Positions 45,085-53,289 of a stretch of DNA of 64,000 nucleotides are shown here, in pieces. Source of the stretch: Mycolicibacterium litorale (GTDB lineage Bacteria > Actinomycetota > Actinomycetes > Mycobacteriales > Mycobacteriaceae); NCBI RefSeq assembly GCF_010731695.1, contig NZ_AP022586.1:3286001-3350000 (forward strand), in the 5' to 3' direction. The position numbers and the translations under genes are program-made. Numbering within the stretch: the stretch's first letter is position 1; each line of letters begins with the position of its first letter. The notes under the pieces are model-generated. The model had not been told where the DNA came from and ran no database searches. It worked only from the letters and a program-made list of their open reading frames with translations.

Positions 45085-45138
45085 GGTGTGGTCCTTTCCT
45101 TACTTACTTCTGTCTTGTCTGTCTTGTTGGGGTGGTGC

Positions 45139-45666
45139 TCAAGCGGCTTCTTCGCCGGCCTTCTTCTCCTGCAGCGCCGCGGCGAGGCGGGCGACCTGCG
45201 ATGCGGGAGCGTTGAACAGCCCGGCGGCCTTGGCCAGGTTGCCCTTCATCGCGCCGGCCAGCTTGGCCAGCAGCACCTCGCGGGACTCGAGGTCGGCGAT
45301 GCGGTTGACCTCGTCGACGCTGAGCGCCCGGCCCTCCATGTAGCCGCCCTTGATGACCAGCGCCTTGTGGTCCTTGGCGAAGTTCTTGATCGCCTTGGCG
45401 GCGTCGACCGGCTCGCCCTTGACGAACGCGATCGCCGTCGGGCCTGCGAACAGGTCATCGAGGCCGTCGATGCCGGCTTCAGAAGCCGCACGCTTGACCA
45501 GAGTGTTCTTTGCGACGGTGTAGGTGGCGGATTCCCCGAGCGAGCGGCGCAGCTGCGCGAGGTTGGCCACCGTCAGCCCGCGGTACTCGGTGACGACGGT
45601 GGCCGTCGCCTCCTTGAACTGCTCGGCAATGTCGGCAACCGCCGTGGCCTTGTCAGCCTTGGCCAT
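45139..45666 (-). CDS. rplJ: 50S ribosomal protein L10
   Basis: 175 residues ([20 protein letters not shown] at the start; [30 protein letters not shown]). Anchors L7/L12 dimers at the base of the GTPase stalk and, in many bacteria, represses its own operon by binding the leader. AAGGAGG lies ahead of the ATG. The leader upstream is about 218 bases with strong secondary structure. Confidence 0.98.
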   Translation of the reverse strand: MAKADKATAVADIAEQFKEATATVVTEYRGLTVANLAQLRRSLGESATYTVAKNTLVKRAASEAGIDGLDDLFAGPTAIAFVKGEPVDAAKAIKNFAKDHKALVIKGGYMEGRALSVDEVNRIADLESREVLLAKLAGAMKGNLAKAAGLFNAPASQVARLAAALQEKKAGEEAA

Positions 45667-45885
45667 GCATGCCTCCTTGTGGTGGGTATCGGATGCACCA
45701 CCGAAGCGAAGGCCGGGCCGGAAACGACGAACGCCCCGACGCAGACAGGTCGGGGCGCAACAAAGACAGTGCCTCGTCCTCCTGCGTGGGCCGCCCGGAT
45801 GAATCCGGAACCTTCAACCGATTGCTCGAGTGCCGTTGCTCTTCGCGCAAGCGCTCATCGGTGACCGACGGTCTTCGGTGGAACG
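45667..45885 (-). promoter_or_regulatory. rplJ leader with hairpins, candidate L10 autoregulatory leader
   Basis: The predicted transcript begins near 45884. It includes the hairpin CCGGAT-GA-ATCCGG (45795-45808) and the stronger CGCCCCGAC/GTCGGGGCG (45732-45757). Leaders of this kind bind the L10(L12)4 complex in other bacteria. I have not matched it to a covariance model. Confidence 0.45.
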
Positions 45886-45890
45886 ATCAA

Positions 45891-45920
45891 AGGATAGCGG
45901 ACCGGCCCGCGATCAGCCAA
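45891..45920 (-). promoter_or_regulatory. Predicted promoter of rplJ-rplL
   Basis: On the minus strand TTGGCT, an 18-bp spacer and TATCCT. It lies 26 bases past the stop of the small repeat protein at 45946, so rplJL has its own promoter. Confidence 0.5.
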
Positions 45921-45945
45921 AACGCGAGCCGGTCCAGCGGGCGGG

Positions 45946-46086
45946 CTAGGCGGGCGAGAGCCGCTCCGGGGTTTCGGCCGGGGTGAGCCGCTCGGGGGTC
46001 TCCGCGGGGACGAGTCGCTCTGGGGTCTTGTCCGGTGTTCCGCGTTCGGGGGTTTCGGCCGGCTGGGGTTCGTTCGGCGCACTCAT
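45946..46086 (-). CDS. 46-residue Pro/Glu-rich repeat microprotein (TPERL repeats)
   Basis: ATG at 46086, 46 residues, TAG at 45946. It has an acidic MSAPNEPQPAETPERGTPDK start, then three copies of a nine-residue unit with the pattern (V/T)PAETPERL or close variants; TPER occurs four times. It begins 22 bases after the stop of the ROK kinase on the same strand, and a GGAG touches the ATG, so it could be translated by coupling. It is disordered by composition and not recognised as a known family. The in-frame repeat with no stop supports coding, but expression is unproven. Confidence 0.5.
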   Translation of the reverse strand: MSAPNEPQPAETPERGTPDKTPERLVPAETPERLTPAETPERLSPA

Positions 46087-46108
46087 CTCCGTCGCGTACC
46101 CAATCGGT

Positions 46109-47017
46109 TCACCCGGCAATCGCGAGGGCCGCGGCGCCGATGAGGCCGGCGTCGCCGCCGAGTTCGGCGGGCAGCACGCGCAGGCCGTGCAGGAAGTCGA
46201 GGCCCGCGTAGGTCTCCAGCGCCGCGCGTAGCGGGTCGAACAGCAGCGCCCCGGAGCGGGCCACTCCCCCGCCGATCACCACGAGGTCGAGGTCACAGAC
46301 CGCGGCGACGGACGCGATCGCCGCGGCGACGGCCCGGGCGCCGCGCTCGTAGGCCTGCTGAGCGACGGGGTCACCGGCGAGCGCCGCCTCGGCGAGGTCT
46401 TTGGCGTCGGCCTGCGGGGGTGCGGACCATCCGTGCGCGAGTGCCCACTGCACCATCCGCGGTCCCGCGGCGACGGTCTCCACGCAGCCGTGCCCGCCGC
46501 AGGAGCACAGCGCCCCGCCCGGGTCGACGACGACGTGGCCGACGTGGCCGGCGTTGCCGGTGCGGCCGTCGTAGGGCGCCCCGTCGAGGACGAGCCCGCC
46601 GCCGACCCCCGTCGACACCACCATGCCGAGCAGGAACTGCGCGTCCCGTCCGGCACCGCGCCACCGCTCGCCCATCGCCATGCACAGCCCGTCACCGCCG
46701 AGGCGCACCGGAAGACCGGCCACCGCCTGTACTCGCGCGACAATCGGAAAGTGTTGCCAGGCAGTGAGATTGATGGGGCTGACGGTTCCAGACGGCAGGT
46801 CGATCGGACCGGCCGACGCAATCCCGACGCGTCGCACCGCGCCGTGGCTCGCCGCCAGCGCCGAGGTGACGAGCGCTTCGGTGACCGCCCACACGGCCGA
46901 GGCGTCACCGCGCGGGGTGGGCTGTGTCGCCTGGTGCACGACGGCCCCCTCGGCGTCGACGAGGGCGGCGGCGATTTTGGTGCCGCCGATGTCGAGGGCC
47001 AGCGTGAGGTCCGCCAT
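46109..47017 (-). CDS. ROK-family sugar kinase
   Basis: 302 residues. The ATP-binding ALDIGGTKIAAALVD starts at residue 6, and the ROK zinc motif CSCGGHGCVE lies near 168 with GNAGHVGHVVVDPGG just before it. DNA-binding domain absent, so a kinase rather than repressor. Glucose or a related hexose is the probable substrate by family. By position it corresponds to Rv0650, upstream of the rplJL genes. The TPERL microprotein follows directly. Confidence 0.9.
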   Translation of the reverse strand: MADLTLALDIGGTKIAAALVDAEGAVVHQATQPTPRGDASAVWAVTEALVTSALAASHGAVRRVGIASAGPIDLPSGTVSPINLTAWQHFPIVARVQAVAGLPVRLGGDGLCMAMGERWRGAGRDAQFLLGMVVSTGVGGGLVLDGAPYDGRTGNAGHVGHVVVDPGGALCSCGGHGCVETVAAGPRMVQWALAHGWSAPPQADAKDLAEAALAGDPVAQQAYERGARAVAAAIASVAAVCDLDLVVIGGGVARSGALLFDPLRAALETYAGLDFLHGLRVLPAELGGDAGLIGAAALAIAG

Positions 47018-47028
47018 CGGGGGCGAAT

Positions 47029-47796
47029 CTAGTCGCGGGTGATGTCGACGACCAGGGCGCGGTGATCGGACAGCGGCAGGCTCACGGCCTCACAGTGCTC
47101 GACGCGCAGCCGCGGATCGTCGGTGAGCACATGGTCGAGCTGGCGGTCGGGCTTGTCGGCGGGGAAGGTCAGCGCTTCGCCGAGCGGACGCATCCCGGTC
47201 CACCGTGCGGGCGTGGGCGGGCTCATGTTGAGGTCACCGACGAGCATCCGCGGACCCGCGAAGCCGCGGAGGTCGCGGACGAGGTGGCGCATCTGGACGC
47301 GGTTCCAGCCGGGCACGAACGACAGGTGGGTGTTGGCGACGGTGAGCGGCCCCAGCGGGGTGTCGAACGTGCCGACCATCGCGGCGCGGGGTTCCTCGTG
47401 GACGATCTGCACGCGGTTGGGCCCGGGCAGGTACATCGGGAACCGCACCGGGATCCGCGGTAGCCGCACAACCTGCCAGGTTTCGGCCGGGAAGCGGGAC
47501 AGCAGCGCGATGCCGTAGGCCGCGGTGCCAGGTTGTTCGCGGCCGGTGGCGGCCATCCACGTCGCGCCGGGCGTGCCGGCGATTGCGGCGACGAAGCGGT
47601 GGCTGACCGCGTGCATGGCTTCGGCGGCGACGGCGGTCAGGTCGGCTTTGCCCGAGCGGGGTTGGTCGAGGTCGACCTCTTGCAGGGCGACGATGTCCGC
47701 GTCGAGTTCGCGGACGGCTTCGCGCAACCTGTCGAGGTTGACGTCGCCGTCGTGCACGCTCCGGCCGTGCAGAATGTTGAATGTCGCCACCCGCAT
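47029..47796 (-). CDS. Endonuclease/exonuclease/phosphatase-family hydrolase
   Basis: 255 residues with the EEP-fold catalytic motifs: RVATFNILHG at the start, DIVALQEVDLDQPRSG with the metal Glu, VANTHLSFVPG, MLVGDLNMSP and the terminal LPLSDHRALVVDI with Asp-His. These indicate a Mg-dependent phosphodiesterase or phosphatase; no signal peptide is seen, so cytoplasmic. Eleven bases separate it from the ROK kinase, so they share a transcript. Substrate unknown. Confidence 0.86.
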   Translation of the reverse strand: MRVATFNILHGRSVHDGDVNLDRLREAVRELDADIVALQEVDLDQPRSGKADLTAVAAEAMHAVSHRFVAAIAGTPGATWMAATGREQPGTAAYGIALLSRFPAETWQVVRLPRIPVRFPMYLPGPNRVQIVHEEPRAAMVGTFDTPLGPLTVANTHLSFVPGWNRVQMRHLVRDLRGFAGPRMLVGDLNMSPPTPARWTGMRPLGEALTFPADKPDRQLDHVLTDDPRLRVEHCEAVSLPLSDHRALVVDITRD

Positions 47797-47859
47797 GGGG
47801 TACTAGGTACCCGCCACAGGGTCTGACCGACACCCGACCGACCCCACGAAAGTAGGCCG

Positions 47860-48411
47860 ATGTCTGCCCGAAACGAGGCTCTGCGTGATGCGTTGCGCCG
47901 CTCGGCCTCCGCGCTGCGCGCGCATGGACCGGAGTTCGCGCTGGCGGGCAGCTACGCGCTGTGGGTGTACGGCGGTCCGGAACCGGTGCACGACGTGGAC
48001 TTCGTGGTCGCCGAGGAGGACACCGAATCGGCGGCACTGACGTTGGAGAAGGCCGGCTTCCGCATCGAGCGCACGCCGGAGGACTGGTTGTTCAAGGCGT
48101 GCGTGGGCGACGACTTCGTGATCGACGTCCTGCACGCGCTGAACGGCAAATCGGTGACGGCGCAGGACGTGGCGGCCGCCGAGGAACTCGACGTGCTGGC
48201 GATCCGGATGCGGGTGCTGCCGCCGACTCACGTCGTCACCGAGAAGCTCAACTCGCTCAACGAGCACCACTGCGACTACTCGGCGCTGCTGCCCGCGGTA
48301 CGTGCCGTGCGGGAGGCCGTGGACTGGGACCAGGTGCGCGCGGACACGGCGGAGAACCCGTTCGCGAGCGCGTTCCTGGTGCTGACCGACAAACTCGGCA
48401 TCACGGACTGA
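47860..48411 (+). CDS. Nucleotidyltransferase-fold protein (AbiEii/DUF1814-like)
   Basis: 183 residues. The N-terminal LAGSYALWVYGGPEPVHDVDFVV has the Gly-Ser plus Asp-x-Asp pattern of polymerase-beta-like nucleotidyltransferases, followed by DDFVIDVLHAL with the third carboxylate and RVLPPTHVVTEKLNSLNEHH, the DUF1814/MenT-type helix carrying Lys and Asn. Such proteins include toxins of type IV systems, but no antitoxin lies next to it, so a housekeeping transferase is equally possible. Its last 11 bases overlap the convergent WYL gene. Confidence 0.75.
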   Translation: MSARNEALRDALRRSASALRAHGPEFALAGSYALWVYGGPEPVHDVDFVVAEEDTESAALTLEKAGFRIERTPEDWLFKACVGDDFVIDVLHALNGKSVTAQDVAAAEELDVLAIRMRVLPPTHVVTEKLNSLNEHHCDYSALLPAVRAVREAVDWDQVRADTAENPFASAFLVLTDKLGITD

Positions 48412-49354
48412 CGGCGCGGCACAACCGCTCGGCCACCGCCTTCGCGGCGGCGATCACCTCCGGCGGTTCGAGCACCTCGATCTCCACCCCTCCGACGGCG
48501 AAGTAGAGCGCCATGCGTTCGGGGTCGTCGGCGCCGGCGGTGACGATGCACGCGTCCGGTCCGTCCGGTTCGATCTGCGCCGACGCAGGCGGGAAGTGCG
48601 CGGCGATCGCGTCGGCCGGCGCCTGGTAGCGCACCCGCGCCACGTGGCGGTAGGGCGAGGTGCTGATGGAGCGCCGCACGTAGTCGGCGGCGTCCGGCGC
48701 CTCGCGCGGGGCGAAGGTGCTGCCTGCCGCGGTGACGTCGGTCATCCGGTCCAGCCGCAGGCTGCGCCAGTCCTGTCTGTCGCGGTCGTAGCCGAGCAGG
48801 TACCAGCGCCGCCCGGTGGTCACCAAGTGATAGGGCTCGAGCCGTCGCCGGGTGGGGTTGCCGGCGCGGTCGACGTATCCGGCGGTGACGTGTTCGCGGT
48901 CGCGGCAGGCGCGGGCCAGTGTCATCAGCACGTCGGGTGCGACGACTTCGGAGGTGGTCGACGTGAGCGTCACGGTAGCGTCGTGGACGGCGGCCACCTG
49001 GGACCGCAGCCGGTTGGGCATCACCTGGTCCAGTTTGCTCAGTGCGCGCAGTGCCGACTCCCCCACGCCGGCCACCGATCCGCCCGCCGCGAGCCGTAGG
49101 CAGACGGCCATCGCGACGGCCTCGTCGGGATCGAGGAGCAGCGGCGGCAGGGCGGCACCGGCGCCGAGTTGATAGCCGCCGCCGTGGCCCTTGCTCGCCG
49201 CGACCGGGTAGCCGAGCTCGCGCAGCCGGTCGATGTCGCGGCGCACACTGCGAGTGGTGACGCCGAGCCGTTCGGCGAGTTCTTCACCCGTCCACACCCG
49301 TCGCGACTGCAGCAGCCCCAGCAGTTGCAGGACGCGGCTGGTCGTTTCGGACAC
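48401..49354 (-). CDS. WYL-domain transcriptional regulator
   Basis: 317 residues. An N-terminal winged HTH of the HTH_11 type (SRVLQLLGLLQSRRVWTGEEL, LGVTTRSVRRDIDRLRELGYPV) is followed by a WYL domain (RRLEPYHLVTTGRRWYLLGYDRDRQDWRSLRLDRM) and a C-terminal extension. WYL domains sense nucleotides or nucleic acids. No obvious target operon; it may regulate the DUF2243 gene or the oxidase operon nearby. Confidence 0.88.
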   Translation of the reverse strand: MSETTSRVLQLLGLLQSRRVWTGEELAERLGVTTRSVRRDIDRLRELGYPVAASKGHGGGYQLGAGAALPPLLLDPDEAVAMAVCLRLAAGGSVAGVGESALRALSKLDQVMPNRLRSQVAAVHDATVTLTSTTSEVVAPDVLMTLARACRDREHVTAGYVDRAGNPTRRRLEPYHLVTTGRRWYLLGYDRDRQDWRSLRLDRMTDVTAAGSTFAPREAPDAADYVRRSISTSPYRHVARVRYQAPADAIAAHFPPASAQIEPDGPDACIVTAGADDPERMALYFAVGGVEIEVLEPPEVIAAAKAVAERLCRAVSP

Positions 49355-49372
49355 ACGCCCAGCCTGCCAGAG

Positions 49373-49864
49373 TCAGCGGACGGTTTCTGTCCTTGGATCC
49401 AGCGAACGCACGCCCCGCCGGTAGAGCAGCCAGCCGCCGCCGCTCAGCAACAACCCGAAGATGAGAAAAGCGATGTCCCACGACAGCGGGCCGCCCAGGT
49501 CGTCGCGGACGTGGTGCACCTCCAGCAGCAGATGGTCGATGACGCCTTCGACGACGTTGAACACGCCCCAGCCCAAGATCAGCAGCCCGACGTGGAACGA
49601 CCAGTTCGGCGCGACCCGGCCCTGCCGCCACGACACCACCATCAGCGTCGTCCCGGCCATCACCAGCAGCCAGGTCACGACGTGGAAGAAGCCGTCGGCG
49701 ACGGTGTTGAGTTCCAGCCCGGCGAGGGTGTCCATCGGTTCGGTGCTGCTGATCATGTGGTGCCACTGCAGGATCTCGTGCAGCACGATGCCGTCGACGA
49801 AGCCGCCGAAGCCGAGACCCAGCAGGAGACTCGGCAGCGGAGTGGGTGCTCGGCGTTCGATCAT
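49373..49864 (-). CDS. DUF2243 membrane protein
   Basis: 163 residues with four hydrophobic segments; the first contains the family pattern GLGFGGFVDGIVLHEILQWHHM with two His. WDIAFLIFGLLLSGGGWLLY closes the protein. The conserved His in the membrane suggest metal or heme contact, but no function is established. It is divergent from the bd-type oxidase operon, 78 bp away, which is common for DUF2243 genes and suggests a respiratory role. Confidence 0.82.
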   Translation of the reverse strand: MIERRAPTPLPSLLLGLGFGGFVDGIVLHEILQWHHMISSTEPMDTLAGLELNTVADGFFHVVTWLLVMAGTTLMVVSWRQGRVAPNWSFHVGLLILGWGVFNVVEGVIDHLLLEVHHVRDDLGGPLSWDIAFLIFGLLLSGGGWLLYRRGVRSLDPRTETVR

Positions 49865-49942
49865 GGCGCCGCCGTACCCGCCAACGCACGAGTGAATCCG
49901 TTCCGCTGTTATTCGCCCGAGGGGGTAGACGCGTGGTCGACA

Positions 49943-51337
49943 ATGGCGATCGTGGGCTTGACCGAAGTCCTGTTGCTCGCCTCCGAGGGCGAGCCACCCG
50001 GGCTGCTGCCGGCGCGCCAGCAGATGGCCGTGTCGCTCGGCTGGCACATCGTGCTGGCCAGCTTCGGCGTGGCGTTTCCGGCGATGATCTTCGTCGTGCA
50101 CCGCCGCGGGATCGTGCGCAACGACGACGTGGCGCTGGGACTGGCGCGGCGGTGGGCGAAGGTGTCGGCGGTGCTGTTCGCCATCGGGGCTGTGTCCGGG
50201 ACGGTCCTCAGTTTCGAGATGGGCCTGTTGTGGCCGGGGCTGATGGGCCGGTTCGGCGATGTCCTGGGGCTGCCGTTCGCGTTCGAGGGGTTGTCATTCT
50301 TCGTCGAGGCGATCTTCCTCGGCATCTATCTGTACGGCTGGGACCGTATGCCGCCGCGGCGGCACCTGATGACGCTGATCCCGATGGCGCTCGCCGGCAT
50401 CGTCGGCACGTTCTGCGTCGTCTCGGTCAACGCGTGGATGAACCATCCCGCAGGCTTCGTGATCCGCGACGGTGAGGTCACCGACGTCAATCCGTGGCGG
50501 GCGATGTTCAACGAGGCTGCGCTGCTGCAGTTCCTGCACATGTGGGTGGCGGCGTTCCTGGCCGTCGGGCTCGTGGTGTCCGGGGTGTACGCGTTCGGGA
50601 TGCTGCGTGGCCGCGTCGACGCCCACCACCGGTTGGGGTTCACGGTGCCGTTCGTGTTCGCCTCGGTGGCCGCGATCGTCCAGCCGCTCATCGGACATGT
50701 GTTGGGCATGAAGATCCACGACGAGCAGCCGGCCAAGCTGGCGGCCTTCGAACTCGCGCAGACCACGGAGGGACCCGCGCCGCTGCGGCTGGGCGGAGTG
50801 CTGATCGACGGTGAGGTGCGCTGGGCGCTGACGATTCCGCGGCTGGGCTCGATCATTGCGCGCAACTCGTGGGACGCGCCGGTTCCCGGGCTCGACGACG
50901 TGCCGCGATCGCAGTGGCCGCCGGTCAATCTCACCCATCTGGCGTTCCAGTCGATGGTGGGCATCGGGACGCTGCTGGCCGCCGTGACGGTGGTGTACTG
51001 GCTGGCCCGCTGGCGTGGACACGACCTACTGATGAACCGCTGGTTCCTGCGGGTATCCGTCGTGACCGGCCCGCTGGCGGTGCTTGCCATCGAATCCGGC
51101 TGGGTGGCAACCGAAGTCGGACGTCAGCCGTGGACGGTGTGGCAGGTGCTGACCACGGCCGACGCCGCCAGCCGGAGCAGTGGGCTGTGGTGGAGCTACA
51201 TCGCGGTGCTCATCATCTATCTCGGGATGACAGTCGGCGCGGTGGTGGTGCTGCGGTCGATGGCCCGGCGGTGGCGTGCCGGGGAGGAGGATCTGCCGAG
51301 CCCGTACGGACCGCCGCAGGCGGAGCCGGTGCCGTGA
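49943..51337 (+). CDS. Cytochrome bd-type (cyanide-insensitive-like) ubiquinol oxidase subunit I
   Basis: 464 residues, about nine transmembrane segments. Heme-ligand regions are visible: GWHIVLASFGVAFP, FLHMWVAAFLAVG near residue 200, and VATEVGRQPWTVWQVL near 400. The quinol-binding loop is short, as in CioA/YthA-type oxidases rather than classic CydA. The ATG at 49943 is the first reasonable start after the divergent gene. No cydDC genes follow, unlike the main mycobacterial cydABDC operon, so this looks like a second oxidase. Energy-conserving quinol oxidation at low oxygen or with inhibitors is expected. Confidence 0.88.
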   Translation: MAIVGLTEVLLLASEGEPPGLLPARQQMAVSLGWHIVLASFGVAFPAMIFVVHRRGIVRNDDVALGLARRWAKVSAVLFAIGAVSGTVLSFEMGLLWPGLMGRFGDVLGLPFAFEGLSFFVEAIFLGIYLYGWDRMPPRRHLMTLIPMALAGIVGTFCVVSVNAWMNHPAGFVIRDGEVTDVNPWRAMFNEAALLQFLHMWVAAFLAVGLVVSGVYAFGMLRGRVDAHHRLGFTVPFVFASVAAIVQPLIGHVLGMKIHDEQPAKLAAFELAQTTEGPAPLRLGGVLIDGEVRWALTIPRLGSIIARNSWDAPVPGLDDVPRSQWPPVNLTHLAFQSMVGIGTLLAAVTVVYWLARWRGHDLLMNRWFLRVSVVTGPLAVLAIESGWVATEVGRQPWTVWQVLTTADAASRSSGLWWSYIAVLIIYLGMTVGAVVVLRSMARRWRAGEEDLPSPYGPPQAEPVP

Positions 51338-52335
51338 CGACCGCGACGCTGGTCGCGATGGCGATGTTCCTCGGAGTGATCGTCTACGCGCTGTCGGGCG
51401 GCGCCGACTTCGGTTCGGGCTTCTACGACCTGACCGCGGGCAATGCCGAGCACGGCGCGAAGGTCCGCACGCTGGTCGACCACAGCATCGGGCCGGTGTG
51501 GGAGGCCAATCACGTCTGGCTGATCTACATCCTGGTCATCTGGTGGACGGGCTTTCCCGCGACGTTTGCCGCCGCGACGACGACGTTGTTCGTGCCGCTC
51601 GCCCTGGCGCTGGCGGGAATCGTGTTGCGCGGGGCCAGTTTCGCGTTCCGCAAGTACTCGGCGACGGTGTCGCAGGCCCGGCTGTTCGGGGCGATCTTCG
51701 CCGGCTCGTCGTTGATCAGCCCATTCTTCCTCGGCACGGTGGCCGGGGCGATCGCGTCGGGCCGCGTTCCCGCCCAGGGCTACGGCGACCGCGTCGGATC
51801 GTGGCTCAACCCCACCTCTCTGGTGGGCGGTTGTCTGGCGGTCGCGACGTGCGTGTTCCTCGCGGGCGTGTTCCTGACGGCCGACGCGGCCCGCGCGGGC
51901 GACGAGGCCTTGGCCGGGGGTCTGCGCCTGCGCACCCTCGGTGTCGGGCTCGTGGCCGGAGTGATCGTCTTCGCCGGGCTCTACCCCGTCGCCCACGACG
52001 CGCCGACGCTGGCTGCCGGCTTGCGCAGCCATGCGGCGCCCCTGCTCGTCGTCGCCCTGGTGGCCGGGGCGACCGCGGTGGTCCTGGTGTACCGGCGCCG
52101 TTACGCGGTCGCGCGTTTCGCCGCGGTGGCCGCGGTCGGTTCGGTCATCACCGGTTGGGGGGTGGGCCAGTACCCGTGGCTGCTGGTCGACGAGGTGACC
52201 ATCGCCGACGCTGCGGGCGCGCCGGCGACCCTCAGCGGCCTGCTCGTGGTCGTCGTGCTGGCCGGGGTGATCGTGCTGCCGGCGCTCGGGTACCTGTTGT
52301 GGCTCACGCAGTCGGAGGCGTGGAGCCACGACTGA
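51334..52335 (+). CDS. Cytochrome bd-type ubiquinol oxidase subunit II
   Basis: 333 residues, eight to nine transmembrane segments. Family motifs: SGGADFGSGFYDLTAG, HSIGPVWEANHVWLIYILVIWW (residue about 60-80) and GASFAFRKY. It starts with GTG overlapping the stop of subunit I (GTGA), as expected for an obligate heterodimer. The operon ends here, followed by a long perfect palindrome and the cutinase gene. Confidence 0.9.
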   Translation: MTTATLVAMAMFLGVIVYALSGGADFGSGFYDLTAGNAEHGAKVRTLVDHSIGPVWEANHVWLIYILVIWWTGFPATFAAATTTLFVPLALALAGIVLRGASFAFRKYSATVSQARLFGAIFAGSSLISPFFLGTVAGAIASGRVPAQGYGDRVGSWLNPTSLVGGCLAVATCVFLAGVFLTADAARAGDEALAGGLRLRTLGVGLVAGVIVFAGLYPVAHDAPTLAAGLRSHAAPLLVVALVAGATAVVLVYRRRYAVARFAAVAAVGSVITGWGVGQYPWLLVDEVTIADAAGAPATLSGLLVVVVLAGVIVLPALGYLLWLTQSEAWSHD

Positions 52336-52444
52336 AGCCGTGCGGTCAGGCGCGTGTGGCGCGGAAACGTATAGCTTGCGCGATGATCCCGGCCGGCATC
52401 GACGGTGGGGAATGTACTCGGAAACGTCTGCGTTGGCCGGATTG

Positions 52445-52470
52445 CTGCCACATCATCGATGATGTGGCAG
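52445..52470. promoter_or_regulatory. Perfect 26-bp palindrome upstream of a cutinase gene
   Basis: The 13-base half-site CTGCCACATCATC is followed directly by its exact complement with no loop. It lies 110 bp after the oxidase operon and ends 61 bp before the cutinase start. No U-tract follows on either strand, so an operator is more likely than a terminator. Confidence 0.6.
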
Positions 52471-52530
52471 TACCGCGTCCTCGGTGTAGGTGTGTGCGCC
52501 GTGGGGCGAACGCGAGACAGGGGGTCGGGA

Positions 52531-53229
52531 GTGAATTTCACCAGAGTTCTGACACTGCCCTACACGGCGGCGCTGGCGATGCTGTCGCTGTCGACCGTTG
52601 CGGCGCCAACCGCTTCGGCCGCGCCGTGCCCGGACATCGAGGTGGTCTTCGCCCGCGGCACCCATGAGCCGCCGGGGGTGGGTCCGACGGGAGAAGCGTT
52701 CGTCGATGCGCTGCGCCCGCAGATCGGCTCGAAGTCACTGAACGTATACCCGGTCAACTATCCCGCCACCGACCAGTGGGCCACCGGCGCGGACGGTATC
52801 CGCGACGCGAGCGCTCGGATCCTTTCGACGGTCGAGACGTGCCCCGATACGAAGATCGTGCTCGGCGGCTACTCGCAGGGCGCCGCGGTCGCAGGTTTCG
52901 TGACGTCGGCGGCGGTTCCCAGCGGTGTCGATCCCGCCACCGTCCCCAAACCGCTGCAACCCGAAGTCGCCGACCACGTCGCCGCGGTCGTGCTCTTCGG
53001 CCTGCCGAACGTCCGGGCGATGAACTTTCTCGGCGAGCCGCCGGTGGAAATCGGCCCGCTGTACGCGTCGAAGACAAGCACGCTGTGCGCCACCGAGGAC
53101 CCCGTCTGCTCCGACGGTCTCAATTTCGCCATGCACACCCCCAGCAGCTATGACGGCGATCTGGTCAGCCAAGGAGCGGCGTTCGCCGCCAGCCAGCTCA
53201 ATGGGACGTCTCAGTGGGAGTCTCGCTGA
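52531..53229 (+). CDS. Secreted cutinase-family esterase
   Basis: 232 residues. Signal peptide MNFTRVLTLPYTAALAMLSL to ASA; mature part APCPDIEVVFARGTHEPPG with the oxyanion region, nucleophile elbow GGYSQGAAVAGF and the Asp/His pair in CATEDPVCSDG ... FAMHTPSSYDGD. Four cysteines fit two disulfides. Distinct from the cutinase at 14.5 kb, and closer to the classic Culp secreted esterases. Start GTG at 52531, after GGGGGTCGGGA. Preceded by a 26-bp palindrome that may control it. Confidence 0.9.
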   Translation: MNFTRVLTLPYTAALAMLSLSTVAAPTASAAPCPDIEVVFARGTHEPPGVGPTGEAFVDALRPQIGSKSLNVYPVNYPATDQWATGADGIRDASARILSTVETCPDTKIVLGGYSQGAAVAGFVTSAAVPSGVDPATVPKPLQPEVADHVAAVVLFGLPNVRAMNFLGEPPVEIGPLYASKTSTLCATEDPVCSDGLNFAMHTPSSYDGDLVSQGAAFAASQLNGTSQWESR

Positions 53230-53255
53230 CCTCCCCTTGAAGGCAAATCTGTTCA

Positions 53256-53274
53256 TAGGACAAAACCTGTCCTA
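53256..53274. promoter_or_regulatory. Inverted repeat TAGGACA-N5-TGTCCTA before the DinB pair
   Basis: Perfect seven-base arms with a five-base centre end 15 bases before the first DinB gene. The position is over the expected transcription start, typical for a repressor site. Binding protein unknown. Confidence 0.5.
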
Positions 53275-53289
53275 AAGCGGTGCGAGGCT

